The notes beneath the pieces are model-generated. The model made no database searches. It was not told the DNA's origin and saw only the letters and a list, made by a program, of their open reading frames with translations. Positions 1-5,026 of a DNA stretch of 5,026 nt are shown here, piece after piece. How positions within the stretch are numbered: the stretch's first letter is position 1; each line of letters opens with the position of its first letter. This DNA comes from JBHEPS01 sp046261635 (GTDB lineage: Bacteria; Acidobacteriota; Thermoanaerobaculia; Gp7-AA8): contig JBHEOL010000218.1 of assembly GCA_046261635.1 (NCBI GenBank), positions 1 to 5,026 on the forward strand, written 5' to 3'. Position numbers and translations under genes: made by a program.

Positions 1-2
1 CG

Positions 3-1118
3 ATGGAGAAACTCTGGACGCGCGCGTTTACCCTCTCCATCCTCTCCACGGGATCGGTCTTCGTCGGGATGTACCTGCTCATCCCTGCGCTCCCGCCGTG
101 GGCAGCGAAGCTCGGCGGATCGAACACCACGGTCGGGCTGATCGTCGGGATCTATTCGATCTCGGCCCTGATCTCGCGGATCTTCAGCGGGCGGCCGATG
201 GACCGGTACGGCCGCCGTCCCTTTCTCCTGCTCGGACTCGTCATCTTCACCGGCTGCGTGGCCGGCTATTCGCTGACCACGACCCTGCCGATGCTCCTCG
301 CCGTCCGGGTCCTTCACGGAATCGCCTGGGGCTGGATCACGACCGCTCTCGGAAGCTTCGTGGCGGATCTCGCGCCTGAACAGCGGCGCGGCGAGGCGGT
401 CGGCTTCTGGGGGATCGCCCCCCCGGCCGCAATGGCGGCCGGCCCGCTCGTCGGCGGAATGCTGCTCGCCAGCGGAGGTTTCACGGCCGTGTTCCTCACC
501 GGGGCCGTATTCGGGACGCTGGCTCTCGCGCTGGCGCTTCCGATCCGCGAGCCGCATGCCGCCACGCCGGGGCAGGGGGATCTCGGATTCTTCAGCTGGG
601 GCCTTCTCCCGGCCGCAGTCCTGTTTCTGTCGAGTCTCGCTTACGGGGCGATCCTCGCCTTCGTCCCGCTCGAGCTTGCGGACCGCCCCGCACGCGCGGG
701 TCAGTTCTTCACCGTTTACGCGGTTGCCCTGGTCGTCTCGCGGCCCGTGGCCGGCAAGCTCGCCGACCGCCTCGGGCGGTCACGGGTGATTCACCCCGGC
801 CTGGCGATGGCGGCCGCCGGGGTCGCTCTGCTCGGGATCGGAGCGTCCGGCCATCTCCTCTGGCTCGCCGCCGTTCTCTATGCGTTCGGCGTCTCCGGTT
901 CGTTTCTCGGCCTGATGGCGTGGACGGTCGACCTCGCGCCGCCCGGCAGCCGCAGCCGCGCGATGGCCGGCTTCTTCGCTTCCTATGATCTCGCGATCGC
1001 GTTCGGCGCGTTCATCTTCGGGCCGGTGTACGACCGGTGGGGATTCGCCGCGATGGGCCTCGGGGCGGCCGCCCTGATCGTGCTCGCACAGCTCCTGCTG
1101 TACGTTCGCCAGAGGTGA
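3..1118 (+). CDS. MFS transporter, probable 12-helix proton-coupled exporter
   Basis: This gene encodes a 371-residue integral inner-membrane protein of the major facilitator superfamily. Seen: hydrophobic helices run throughout. The motif A loop GRPMDRYGRRP (residues 63-73) lies between helices 2 and 3, and its degenerate repeat GKLADRLGRSR (251-261) lies between helices 8 and 9, as expected for two six-helix halves. RVLHGIAWGW (102-111) fits motif B in helix 4, and the Gly/Pro-rich stretch around GPLVGG (147-152) fits motif C of drug:proton antiporters. Known: motif C is typical of antiporters, so export is more likely than uptake. The substrate cannot be read from sequence. The length is slightly short for 12 helices but complete at the C-terminus. 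The ATG lies two bases from the window edge, so its ribosome binding site is not visible and a longer N-terminus cannot be excluded. It is convergent with the SUI1 gene and shares no operon with anything in view. Confidence 0.9.
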   Translation: MEKLWTRAFTLSILSTGSVFVGMYLLIPALPPWAAKLGGSNTTVGLIVGIYSISALISRIFSGRPMDRYGRRPFLLLGLVIFTGCVAGYSLTTTLPMLLAVRVLHGIAWGWITTALGSFVADLAPEQRRGEAVGFWGIAPPAAMAAGPLVGGMLLASGGFTAVFLTGAVFGTLALALALPIREPHAATPGQGDLGFFSWGLLPAAVLFLSSLAYGAILAFVPLELADRPARAGQFFTVYAVALVVSRPVAGKLADRLGRSRVIHPGLAMAAAGVALLGIGASGHLLWLAAVLYAFGVSGSFLGLMAWTVDLAPPGSRSRAMAGFFASYDLAIAFGAFIFGPVYDRWGFAAMGLGAAALIVLAQLLLYVRQR

Positions 1119-1157
1119 CCCCCCCCCGGGGGGGGGCGCCTGCCCGCCCAGGCCTTT
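1119..1157 (+). terminator. C9G9 palindrome plus GC hairpin, possible terminator of the MFS gene
   Basis: Nine C (1119-1127) and nine G (1128-1136) follow the MFS stop codon with no gap, forming a perfect 18-bp palindrome. Next come GCCTG (1138-1142) and CAGGC (1149-1153), a 5-bp stem with a 6-nt loop, followed by CTTT. Both lie in the 82-bp gap between the convergent MFS and SUI1 genes, where a terminator is expected. The T-tract is very short, so this is not a textbook intrinsic terminator. The C9G9 run folds equally on either strand and could act in both directions, but such runs are also prone to slippage and sequencing error. Confidence 0.4.
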
Positions 1158-1200
1158 CACCCCTCACTCTTCCTCGAGGAGGTGATGACCAGTCCACAAA

Positions 1201-1539
1201 TCACCGTTTGCGCTTCACTGCGAATCCGAGCGAGGAGAGGAACTGCTCGACCTTCTCCACATGCTCGCCCTGAATCTCGATCTCGGCCACGCTCGCCGCC
1301 CCGCCCGCGGCGCATTTCTGCTTGAGTTGTTTCGCGAGCTTCTCGAGCGAGGCGGGCGTCAGCCGGAATCCGGAGGCGAGCGTGACGCTCTTTCCCTTCC
1401 GGCGCCGCCGGTCGAACCCGACGGCGATCGATTGAGATCCGGGCGGGTCATCGCGCAGCTGCGACGCGGCACTTTCTTCGCGGAGCCGCCGCGCCTGCTC
1501 CGGATCGGTGGTGAAGATCAGCTTCGATGGCCGCGTCAT
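1201..1539 (-). CDS. yciH: SUI1/eIF1-family translation initiation factor (YciH-like)
   Basis: This 112-residue protein is a bacterial SUI1-domain protein. Seen: a variable, charged N-terminal part (1-42) is followed by the basic strand RRRRKGKSVTLASGF (44-58). The family signature then appears as KQKCAAGG (73-80), where relatives usually read K-K-x-C-G-T-G-G. IEIQGEH (87-93) and the closing GFAVKR (105-110) also match. Known: eIF1/SUI1 binds near the small-subunit P site and controls start-codon fidelity. E. coli YciH acts similarly, discriminating against aberrant initiation complexes and leaderless messages, and is not essential. The ATG at 1539 has a GGAGG (complement of 1544-1548) only 4 nt upstream, which is tight but usable. 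The gene follows the CBS gene by 46 bp on the same strand, so the two are probably cotranscribed. The symbol is by family, not by proven orthology. Confidence 0.88.
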   Translation of the reverse strand: MTRPSKLIFTTDPEQARRLREESAASQLRDDPPGSQSIAVGFDRRRRKGKSVTLASGFRLTPASLEKLAKQLKQKCAAGGAASVAEIEIQGEHVEKVEQFLSSLGFAVKRKR

Positions 1540-1571
1540 CGCGCCTCCGGAGACCGAAGTCCGCGCGACCG

Positions 1572-1590
1572 CGTGATTCGAATCGTCACG
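1572..1590. other. Small inverted repeat over the CBS stop codon
   Basis: CGTGA (1572-1576) and TCACG (1586-1590) can pair around a 9-nt loop. A perfect 10-bp palindrome, GATTCGAATC (1575-1584), overlaps it. The structure covers the CBS stop codon and sits in the 46-bp gap before the SUI1 gene, where a hairpin could tune read-through or protect an mRNA end. A 5-bp stem is weak evidence, and chance is quite possible. Confidence 0.2.
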
Positions 1591-2014
1591 TCGCGATGTA
1601 GCTCTCGAGCTGACGGATCGTGAATTTCTGCTCCTCGATGAGCTCTTTCACGAGATCGCCGATCGATACCAAACCCACGAGCCTTTCGCCATCCATCACG
1701 GGGAGATGCCGGATGCGTCCCTCGGTCATCATCGCCATGCACTCGTCCACTGTGCGCGCGGGTGACACGAAGATCACTTCCGAAGTCATGATCTCCCGTA
1801 CTGGTGTGTCGCGTGAGGACTTGCCCTGGATGATCACCTTCCGCGCGTAATCGCGCTCGGACATGATCCCGACCGGCTTGTCGCCATCGGTCACGATCAG
1901 CGCTCCGATACCGTGCTCGGCCATCGTCTCCAGCGCTTTGAAAATCGTATCGCCCGGGGAAACCGTGTACACCTGGCCTCCCTTCCGCTTGAGAATTCCG
2001 GCGACCGTATTCAT
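1586..2014 (-). CDS. Stand-alone two-CBS-domain protein (Bateman module)
   Basis: This 142-residue cytoplasmic protein consists of almost nothing but two CBS domains. Seen: CBS1 covers about residues 12-66, with the strand and ligand motif VGIMSERDYARKVI (48-61, Ser52 and Asp55). CBS2 covers about 78-132, with LVGLVSIGDLVKELI (112-126, Ser117 and Asp120). Between them lies the characteristic linker GKSSRDTPVREIMTS (64-78). The tail EEQKFTIRQLESYIAT is typical of this common bacterial family. Known: paired CBS domains form a Bateman module that binds AMP, ATP or related nucleotides and usually regulates partner proteins. No catalytic domain is present. The open frame runs far upstream to 2746 without a stop, but that part is antisense to the acyltransferase. 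The start at 2014 is fixed by a strong AAAGGAG 8 nt upstream and by the family N-terminus. It is probably the first gene of an operon with the SUI1 gene, and its ligand and partner are unknown. Confidence 0.93.
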   Translation of the reverse strand: MNTVAGILKRKGGQVYTVSPGDTIFKALETMAEHGIGALIVTDGDKPVGIMSERDYARKVIIQGKSSRDTPVREIMTSEVIFVSPARTVDECMAMMTEGRIRHLPVMDGERLVGLVSIGDLVKELIEEQKFTIRQLESYIAT

Positions 2015-2022
2015 CAGTGCAT

Positions 2023-2029
2023 CTCCTTT
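2023..2029 (-). promoter_or_regulatory. Shine-Dalgarno site of the CBS gene
   Basis: The minus strand reads AAAGGAG here, 8 nt before the ATG at 2014. This decides the start of the CBS gene, because the same frame stays open for another 730 bp upstream. An out-of-frame ATG sits directly behind the GGAG (GGAGATG), but it is too close to be used. Confidence 0.8.
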
Positions 2030-2092
2030 CAACCGGGCTGCCCTTCGGATCAACGGACGGAACGACGGACAGCGCGAGACCTCGCACGTCCC

Positions 2093-2122
2093 ATTGTATG
2101 ACGACTGGCCGGTCGATCCGAA
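2093..2122 (-). promoter_or_regulatory. Candidate sigma-70-type promoter of the CBS-SUI1 unit
   Basis: On the minus strand TACAAT (2098-2093) matches the -10 consensus at five of six bases. A weak -35-like TTCGGA (2122-2117) lies 18 bp upstream. Transcription would start near 2086, giving a leader of about 70 nt before the ATG at 2014. It sits in the divergent intergenic region, as expected for the first gene of a minus-strand operon. The -35 match is poor, so this rests mainly on the -10 box and its position. Confidence 0.38.
2102..2115. promoter_or_regulatory. Imperfect 14-bp palindrome between divergent genes, possible operator
   Basis: CGACTGGCCGGTCG is its own reverse complement except for one mismatched pair (T2106 against G2111). 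It lies in the -35/-10 spacer of the candidate CBS promoter and about 40 bp upstream of the acyltransferase start, where a dimeric repressor could control one or both genes. In GC-rich DNA such a palindrome can arise by chance, and no regulator gene is adjacent. Confidence 0.25.
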
Positions 2123-2140
2123 CCTCGACGGTTTCAGATC

Positions 2141-2146
2141 TAGAAT
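2141..2146 (+). promoter_or_regulatory. -10-like box directly before the acyltransferase start
   Basis: TAGAAT matches the -10 consensus at five of six bases and ends 6 nt before the GTG at 2153. Transcription would then begin at about the start codon, giving a leaderless mRNA. No purine-rich Shine-Dalgarno sequence lies at the usual distance, which fits. No convincing -35 box is seen 16-18 bp upstream. The TAG of this box is also the in-frame stop that closes the reading frame upstream. Confidence 0.35.
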
Positions 2147-2152
2147 GGACTG

Positions 2153-3487
2153 GTGTGGCTGCTGCCCATCCTCCGCCCCTTTGCCGGCCTCGCGATGAGG
2201 CTCTTCTACCGGTTCGAGATCGGCGGGCAGAAGATCCCGCCCGAAGGCCCCGTCCTTCTGGTCGCGAACCACCCCAACATGGGAGCCGACGCGGGCGGGG
2301 TCATCGTTGCCGCTGACCGCCCCGTCCGTTTCCTGGCCAAGGCTCCGCTGTTCGATGCTCGCGTCTCCGGCACCCTTCTTCGCGGCATCGGCGCCATCCC
2401 GCTGTTCCGCAGGCAGGACGACCCCTCCGCAACCGAGCGCAACGAAACGGCCTTCGATGCCGTGCGTCAGGCGCTGAACGAGGGGTGGGCCGTGGCCATC
2501 TTTCCGGAGGGAATCAGCCACGGGGAACCCTCTCTCACTCCCCTGCGGACGGGAGCCGCGCGAATCGCTCTCTCGACGCGCGTCCGCGGAGGGCCGGAGG
2601 TTTCCATCATCCCCGTCGGAATGACGTACAGACTCAAGAGCCGATTCCGCTCGCGCGCTCTCGCGATGGTCGCCCCGGCGGTCGAGTGGGAGGACCTCGC
2701 CACGCGCTCTGAAGACGACGCCGAGGCAGTGCGGGAATTGATGCAACGCATCGAAGAGGCTCTTCGCGGAGTGACCGTCAATCTCGAGCGGTGGGAGGAC
2801 GGGCCTGCCGTGCTCGTCGCCGAGGCCATCCTCGCGGCTGGTGGAAGGGTGAGCGGAAATGCGGAGCAGAAGGTCACTCGGATCCGGAAGATCGCGGCGG
2901 ACTTCATGCGCCTGCGATCGGAGGATCCCGCGGCCCTGGCCGATCTCGAACGCGATCTACTCGACTTCGACGCCATCCTCCGCGAGCTGAAGCTCTCGCC
3001 TCACACTCTCGAGATCGCCACGCACACCGGAGTGGCGCTCCGCTGGCTCTTCGGGCGATTTCTCCCGTTCGCCCTGGTTCTGCCGCTTCTGGTGATCGGC
3101 GTTCCGCTCTTCCACATCCCCTACCGCGTGACGGGAGAGCTCGCGGCCCGGGTTGGCGGGCCCGAGGTGCGGGCGACGCTGAAGATTCTCGGCGGCACGG
3201 TCGTCTTCGCCATCTACATCGGGATGCTCGCCGCGGCCGCAGGATGGTGGCTCGGCTGGGAGGGCGCGTTCATCGCACTCGTCCTTCTCCCGCTGATGGC
3301 GGCATCGACTTCCGCGGGCGTCTCCTGGTGGAGCAAGACCCGACTCGAAGCGCGGAGATTTCTCATGCTTCGAAAGAATACGACCGTCCGGGAAGCGCTG
3401 CTGCTGCGCCGCGAGGCGCTGGAGGCGAGGATCCGGGAGATCAGCTCGCAGCCGGCCGCGTCTGGGTCAGCTCCCGCACCCGAGTGA
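2153..3487 (+). CDS. PlsC/GPAT-type phospholipid acyltransferase with C-terminal membrane segments
   Basis: This 444-residue protein probably transfers an acyl chain to glycerol-3-phosphate or lysophosphatidate at the inner membrane. Seen: acyltransferase motif I is NHPNMGAD (39-46, His40 and Asp46), with five residues between His and Asp. Motif II is GAIPLFRR (80-87), motif III is FPEGISHGEP (117-126), and motif IV is IPVGMTYR (153-160), followed by a FRSRAL segment (165-170). A charged, mostly helical middle (about 180-295) leads to membrane segments near 302-322 and 346-386, then a basic helical tail. Known: the His-Asp pair is catalytic in this superfamily, whose classical spacing is HX4D. 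From memory, the H-P-N-x-x-x-D form with trailing membrane helices occurs in a Gat1/Gat2-like bacterial subgroup. The exact substrate is unresolved. The GTG start is chosen because an in-frame TAG lies 12 bp upstream and the next ATG (2195) would remove the N-terminal helix before motif I. The 3' end overlaps a relic on the other strand. Confidence 0.88.
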   Translation: MWLLPILRPFAGLAMRLFYRFEIGGQKIPPEGPVLLVANHPNMGADAGGVIVAADRPVRFLAKAPLFDARVSGTLLRGIGAIPLFRRQDDPSATERNETAFDAVRQALNEGWAVAIFPEGISHGEPSLTPLRTGAARIALSTRVRGGPEVSIIPVGMTYRLKSRFRSRALAMVAPAVEWEDLATRSEDDAEAVRELMQRIEEALRGVTVNLERWEDGPAVLVAEAILAAGGRVSGNAEQKVTRIRKIAADFMRLRSEDPAALADLERDLLDFDAILRELKLSPHTLEIATHTGVALRWLFGRFLPFALVLPLLVIGVPLFHIPYRVTGELAARVGGPEVRATLKILGGTVVFAIYIGMLAAAAGWWLGWEGAFIALVLLPLMAASTSAGVSWWSKTRLEARRFLMLRKNTTVREALLLRREALEARIREISSQPAASGSAPAPE

Positions 3488-3582
3488 CGAGCTCGATCGC
3501 GTCGAAGGGCGTTGCTCCGGGCGAGCATCGCCCGAATGGCCGGCTCATCATCGATGATCATTCCCCCGGTCGGAAGGCTCAT
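3441..3582 (-). pseudogene. Relic of a response-regulator receiver domain (N- and C-terminal ends only)
   Basis: Seen: from an ATG at 3582, with GAGG 8 nt upstream, the minus strand reads MSLPTGGMIIDDEPAIRAML followed by ARSN. This resembles strand 1 and helix 1 of a receiver domain, where the acidic pair and Glu-Pro sit in the consensus VDDEPxIR. After a change of frame near 3510 it reads TPFDAIELVTRVREL, then TQTRPAAS and a TGA at 3443-3441. That resembles the KPF-x-x-x-EL-x-x-RVREL end (helix 5) of the same domain. Third-position GC is high in both parts (about 79% and 91%), as in a former coding sequence. A complete receiver is about 115-120 residues, so about 70-80 central residues, including the phospho-acceptor Asp, are missing. 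The Lys before Pro-Phe is Thr here. Its last 47 bp overlap the acyltransferase 3' end. Alternative: a small unrelated gene of about 47 codons with one frameshift or sequencing error. The receiver identity is inference from two short motifs. Confidence 0.45.
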
Positions 3583-3633
3583 CGACCGATCCTCATTGCG
3601 AAAATGAAACCAGAAATCAGCCAGGAACGATCG

Positions 3634-3753
3634 GCCGGAATGACCACTCTCGGAAGGTCACCCGGGCCGGGGAAACGGGGGTGGGGGTATGGCCGGAAAA
3701 CTTCGATTCCGGCGCCGTCGATGCTCACCGGAAACCGGGAAGGAGACCGGAAA
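3634..3753. repeat. Cluster of short (G/A)CCGGAA-type words in non-coding DNA
   Basis: In the stretch between the receiver relic and the MacB-like gene, related words recur: GCCGGAA (3634-3640), GCCGGGGAAA (3666-3675), GCCGGAAA (3692-3699), inverted TTCCGGC (3707-3713), ACCGGAAA (3727-3734), ACCGGGAA (3734-3741) and ACCGGAAA (3746-3753). Seven copies in 120 bp is more than I would expect even in GC-rich DNA. The spacing is irregular, so this is not a tandem or CRISPR-like array. It could be a cluster of binding sites, a decayed repeat, or chance helped by composition. I see no gene in 3583-3774. Confidence 0.35.
3692..3713. terminator. Perfect 7-bp hairpin downstream of the MacB-like gene
   Basis: GCCGGAA (3692-3698) and TTCCGGC (3707-3713) pair perfectly around the 8-nt loop AACTTCGA. 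The hairpin lies about 60 bp past the stop of the minus-strand permease and about 200 bp past the acyltransferase stop, between convergent genes, so a transcription end or mRNA-stabilising role is plausible. No T-tract follows on either strand, so it is not a classical intrinsic terminator. Confidence 0.3.
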
Positions 3754-3774
3754 TCCGAGCGGCAGGCCGGGAGC

Positions 3775-5026
3775 CTATTCGTAACGGAGAGACTCGACCG
3801 GGTCGAGGCGGGCGGCTTTCCACGCGGGATAGATGCCGAAGAAGAGGCCGATCGACACCGAGACGGTGAAGCCCATGATCATGGACCAGAGAGGCGTTTC
3901 GGCCGGGAGCGGAGTCGCGCCCCGCACGGCCGCGGTGATGGCGAGGCCGACGAGAATGCCGACCACGCCGCCGATTCCGGAGAGTGTCATCGCCTCGATC
4001 AGAAACTGGCTGACGATGTCACGCTTGACCGCCCCGAGCGCCTTCCGGATCCCGATCTCACGCGTTCTCTCGGTCACCGAGACGAGCATGATGTTCATGA
4101 CGCCGATCCCGCCGATGCGCAGGGCGATCGAGGAGATCAGCAGCATCGCCAGCGCAATGCCCCCCGTGATCGCCCGGAAGTCCGAGATCAGCTTGTCGGG
4201 AGTCATGATTCCGAAGTCGTTCGGCTTGTTGAAGGGGACTTTCCTCCGGATGCGGAGGATCGTCGTCCCCTCGTCGATGAGCTGATCGACGAGCTCCGCC
4301 GAGCGCGGGATCGTGGCGATGTTGACGCCCTGGTTGTTCTTGATCCACGGAAAATGCACATCGTAGGTCGACAGCGGGAGGTATGCGTGGGCGTCGGTCG
4401 AGTCGAACATGCTCTCGCCCTGCTCCTCGAGGACCCCGATCACGCGATAGGTCCGGCCGGACATCCAGACGACCTTGCCGATCGGGTCGACGCGCGGGAA
4501 GAGCGACCGCGCCAGCCCGTAACCCAGAACGATCACGTTGGAAGAGTGAAGCACGTCGGCGGCATTGATGAAACGCCCGTCGCCGATCGGTTTGTTGTTG
4601 GCGAGCGGATAGGCTTCGGTGACCCCGACCACCGTGTCCGGCGTCCCCTCCTCGCCGCCGTAGATGATCTCGGGAGGGCCGCTGCGATCGGTCCCGCCGC
4701 CGCCCCAGTAGCGCTCCGGAGAGACCGCCGCGGCCGATGGCGCGAGCGCCGCAATCGCCTTCGCGTCCTCCCAGGTCAGGTCCTTCCGCTGGCGCGTCTC
4801 TTCGTCACGGGGGCCGCCGTGGAAGCCCGGCTCGTATTTCTGGAACTGGACCAGCGTCGCGCCGAAAGACTCGAAGCTCTGTTGGACGTTGTTGTTGAAT
4901 CCCTGGATGACCGAGACCATGGCGACGACGGTCGTCACGCCGATCACGATTCCGAGAACCGTGAGCACGGATCGGAGCTTGTGCGCGAAGATCGCGCCGA
5001 ACGCGAAGCGAAGCGTCTCCGTGACG
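3775..5026 (-). CDS. MacB/FtsX-type ABC transporter permease (N-terminus off the window)
   Basis: This is the permease subunit of a MacB-like ABC transporter in the inner membrane. Seen: the frame is open to the window edge. Residues VTETLRFAFGAIFAHKLRS precede the first in-window GTG (4968) and match the usual cytoplasmic N-terminus, so the true start lies just beyond 5026 and 4968 is not the start. Counting visible residues, TM1 is about 18-42 and a MacB-type periplasmic domain spans about 43-285. The FtsX core follows, with TM2 at about 288-312 containing GGIGVMNIMLVSVTERTREIG, then KALGAVKRDI, TM3 (about 338-366), TM4 (about 379-400), and the typical end YPAWKAARLDPVESLRYE. Known: such permeases dimerise, couple to a separate or fused ATPase, and transmit force to a periplasmic adaptor, exporting peptides, lipids or drugs. 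No ATPase domain is in view, and a partner gene is expected upstream. Odd: an Arg interrupts TM2 (ALRIGG, visible residue 303), where relatives have an aliphatic residue. Confidence 0.92.
   Translation of the reverse strand, partial: VTETLRFAFGAIFAHKLRSVLTVLGIVIGVTTVVAMVSVIQGFNNNVQQSFESFGATLVQFQKYEPGFHGGPRDEETRQRKDLTWEDAKAIAALAPSAAAVSPERYWGGGGTDRSGPPEIIYGGEEGTPDTVVGVTEAYPLANNKPIGDGRFINAADVLHSSNVIVLGYGLARSLFPRVDPIGKVVWMSGRTYRVIGVLEEQGESMFDSTDAHAYLPLSTYDVHFPWIKNNQGVNIATIPRSAELVDQLIDEGTTILRIRRKVPFNKPNDFGIMTPDKLISDFRAITGGIALAMLLISSIALRIGGIGVMNIMLVSVTERTREIGIRKALGAVKRDIVSQFLIEAMTLSGIGGVVGILVGLAITAAVRGATPLPAETPLWSMIMGFTVSVSIGLFFGIYPAWKAARLDPVESLRYE

Noticed and set aside
780..1160. Minus-strand open frame of 126 codons over the MFS 3' end
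   Set aside because: It mirrors the MFS coding sequence and encodes a charged, low-complexity product with no recognisable domain. High GC makes such shadow frames common.
1178..1190. Very strong Shine-Dalgarno-like GGAGGTGATG on the plus strand
   Set aside because: The frame behind it is antisense to the SUI1 gene and shows no recognisable protein, so it is probably not a gene start.
1571..1591. TTCGAATC inside a small stem, resembling a tRNA T-arm
   Set aside because: No acceptor, anticodon or D arm can be formed with the flanking sequence. The match is explained by a short palindrome overlapping the CBS stop codon.
2136..2147. Overlapping AGATCT and TCTAGA sites that could suggest a cloning junction
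   Set aside because: No vector-like sequence surrounds them. The region behaves as a natural divergent intergenic region, and two overlapping 6-mers can occur by chance.
2015..2746. Long open minus-strand frame upstream of the CBS start, as if the protein had a 240-residue N-terminal extension
   Set aside because: It is antisense to the well-supported acyltransferase gene, its sequence looks low-complexity and charged like a shadow frame, and a strong ribosome binding site plus the family N-terminus fix the start at 2014.
3641..3660. TGACC/GGTCA inverted repeat with a 10-nt loop
   Set aside because: A 5-bp stem with a long loop is expected by chance, and no T-tract or promoter element is attached.
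4966..4968. GTG at 4968 as the start of the MacB-like permease
   Set aside because: The preceding in-frame residues match the conserved cytoplasmic N-terminus of MacB-type permeases, and the frame is open to the window edge.

Overview
This is a GC-rich bacterial window of dense short genes. The protein types are a 12-helix MFS exporter, a bacterial SUI1/YciH factor, a two-CBS stand-alone protein, a PlsC-type acyltransferase with a long membrane tail, and a MacB/FtsX-type ABC permease. Together they suggest a free-living Gram-negative with an outer membrane, possibly Acidobacteriota or a similar deep-branching soil or sediment lineage. That placement is inference from protein style only, because the window holds no rRNA, tRNA or marker gene.

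Layout: an MFS transporter (3-1118, +) ends in a striking C9G9 palindrome and faces a two-gene minus-strand unit. In transcription order that unit is the CBS-pair protein (2014-1586) and then the SUI1/YciH factor (1539-1201), 46 bp apart. A 138-bp divergent intergenic region (2015-2152) separates the CBS gene from the plus-strand acyltransferase (2153-3487). It holds a candidate promoter on each strand and an imperfect palindrome. The acyltransferase appears to start at GTG directly after a -10-like box, so it may be leaderless.

The acyltransferase and the MacB-like permease (5026-3775, minus, N-terminus off the window) are convergent. The 287 bp between them is not empty. On the minus strand, 3582-3441 reads as the beginning and end of a response-regulator receiver domain with the middle missing and the two parts in different frames, which I read as a gene relic. 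It overlaps the last 47 bp of the acyltransferase. The rest (about 3583-3774) carries a cluster of (G/A)CCGGAA-type words, two of which form a perfect hairpin.

Functional links: the CBS protein (probably an adenine-nucleotide sensor) and the SUI1 factor (initiation fidelity) form a plausible two-gene operon. The acyltransferase belongs to phospholipid synthesis, and the MacB-like permease to export or envelope mechanotransmission. The MFS and MacB genes need not be linked to the others. I see no defence system, CRISPR array, insertion sequence or other clearly new system. The best leads are the receiver-domain relic, the motif cluster beside it, the possible leaderless acyltransferase and the CBS-SUI1 pairing.
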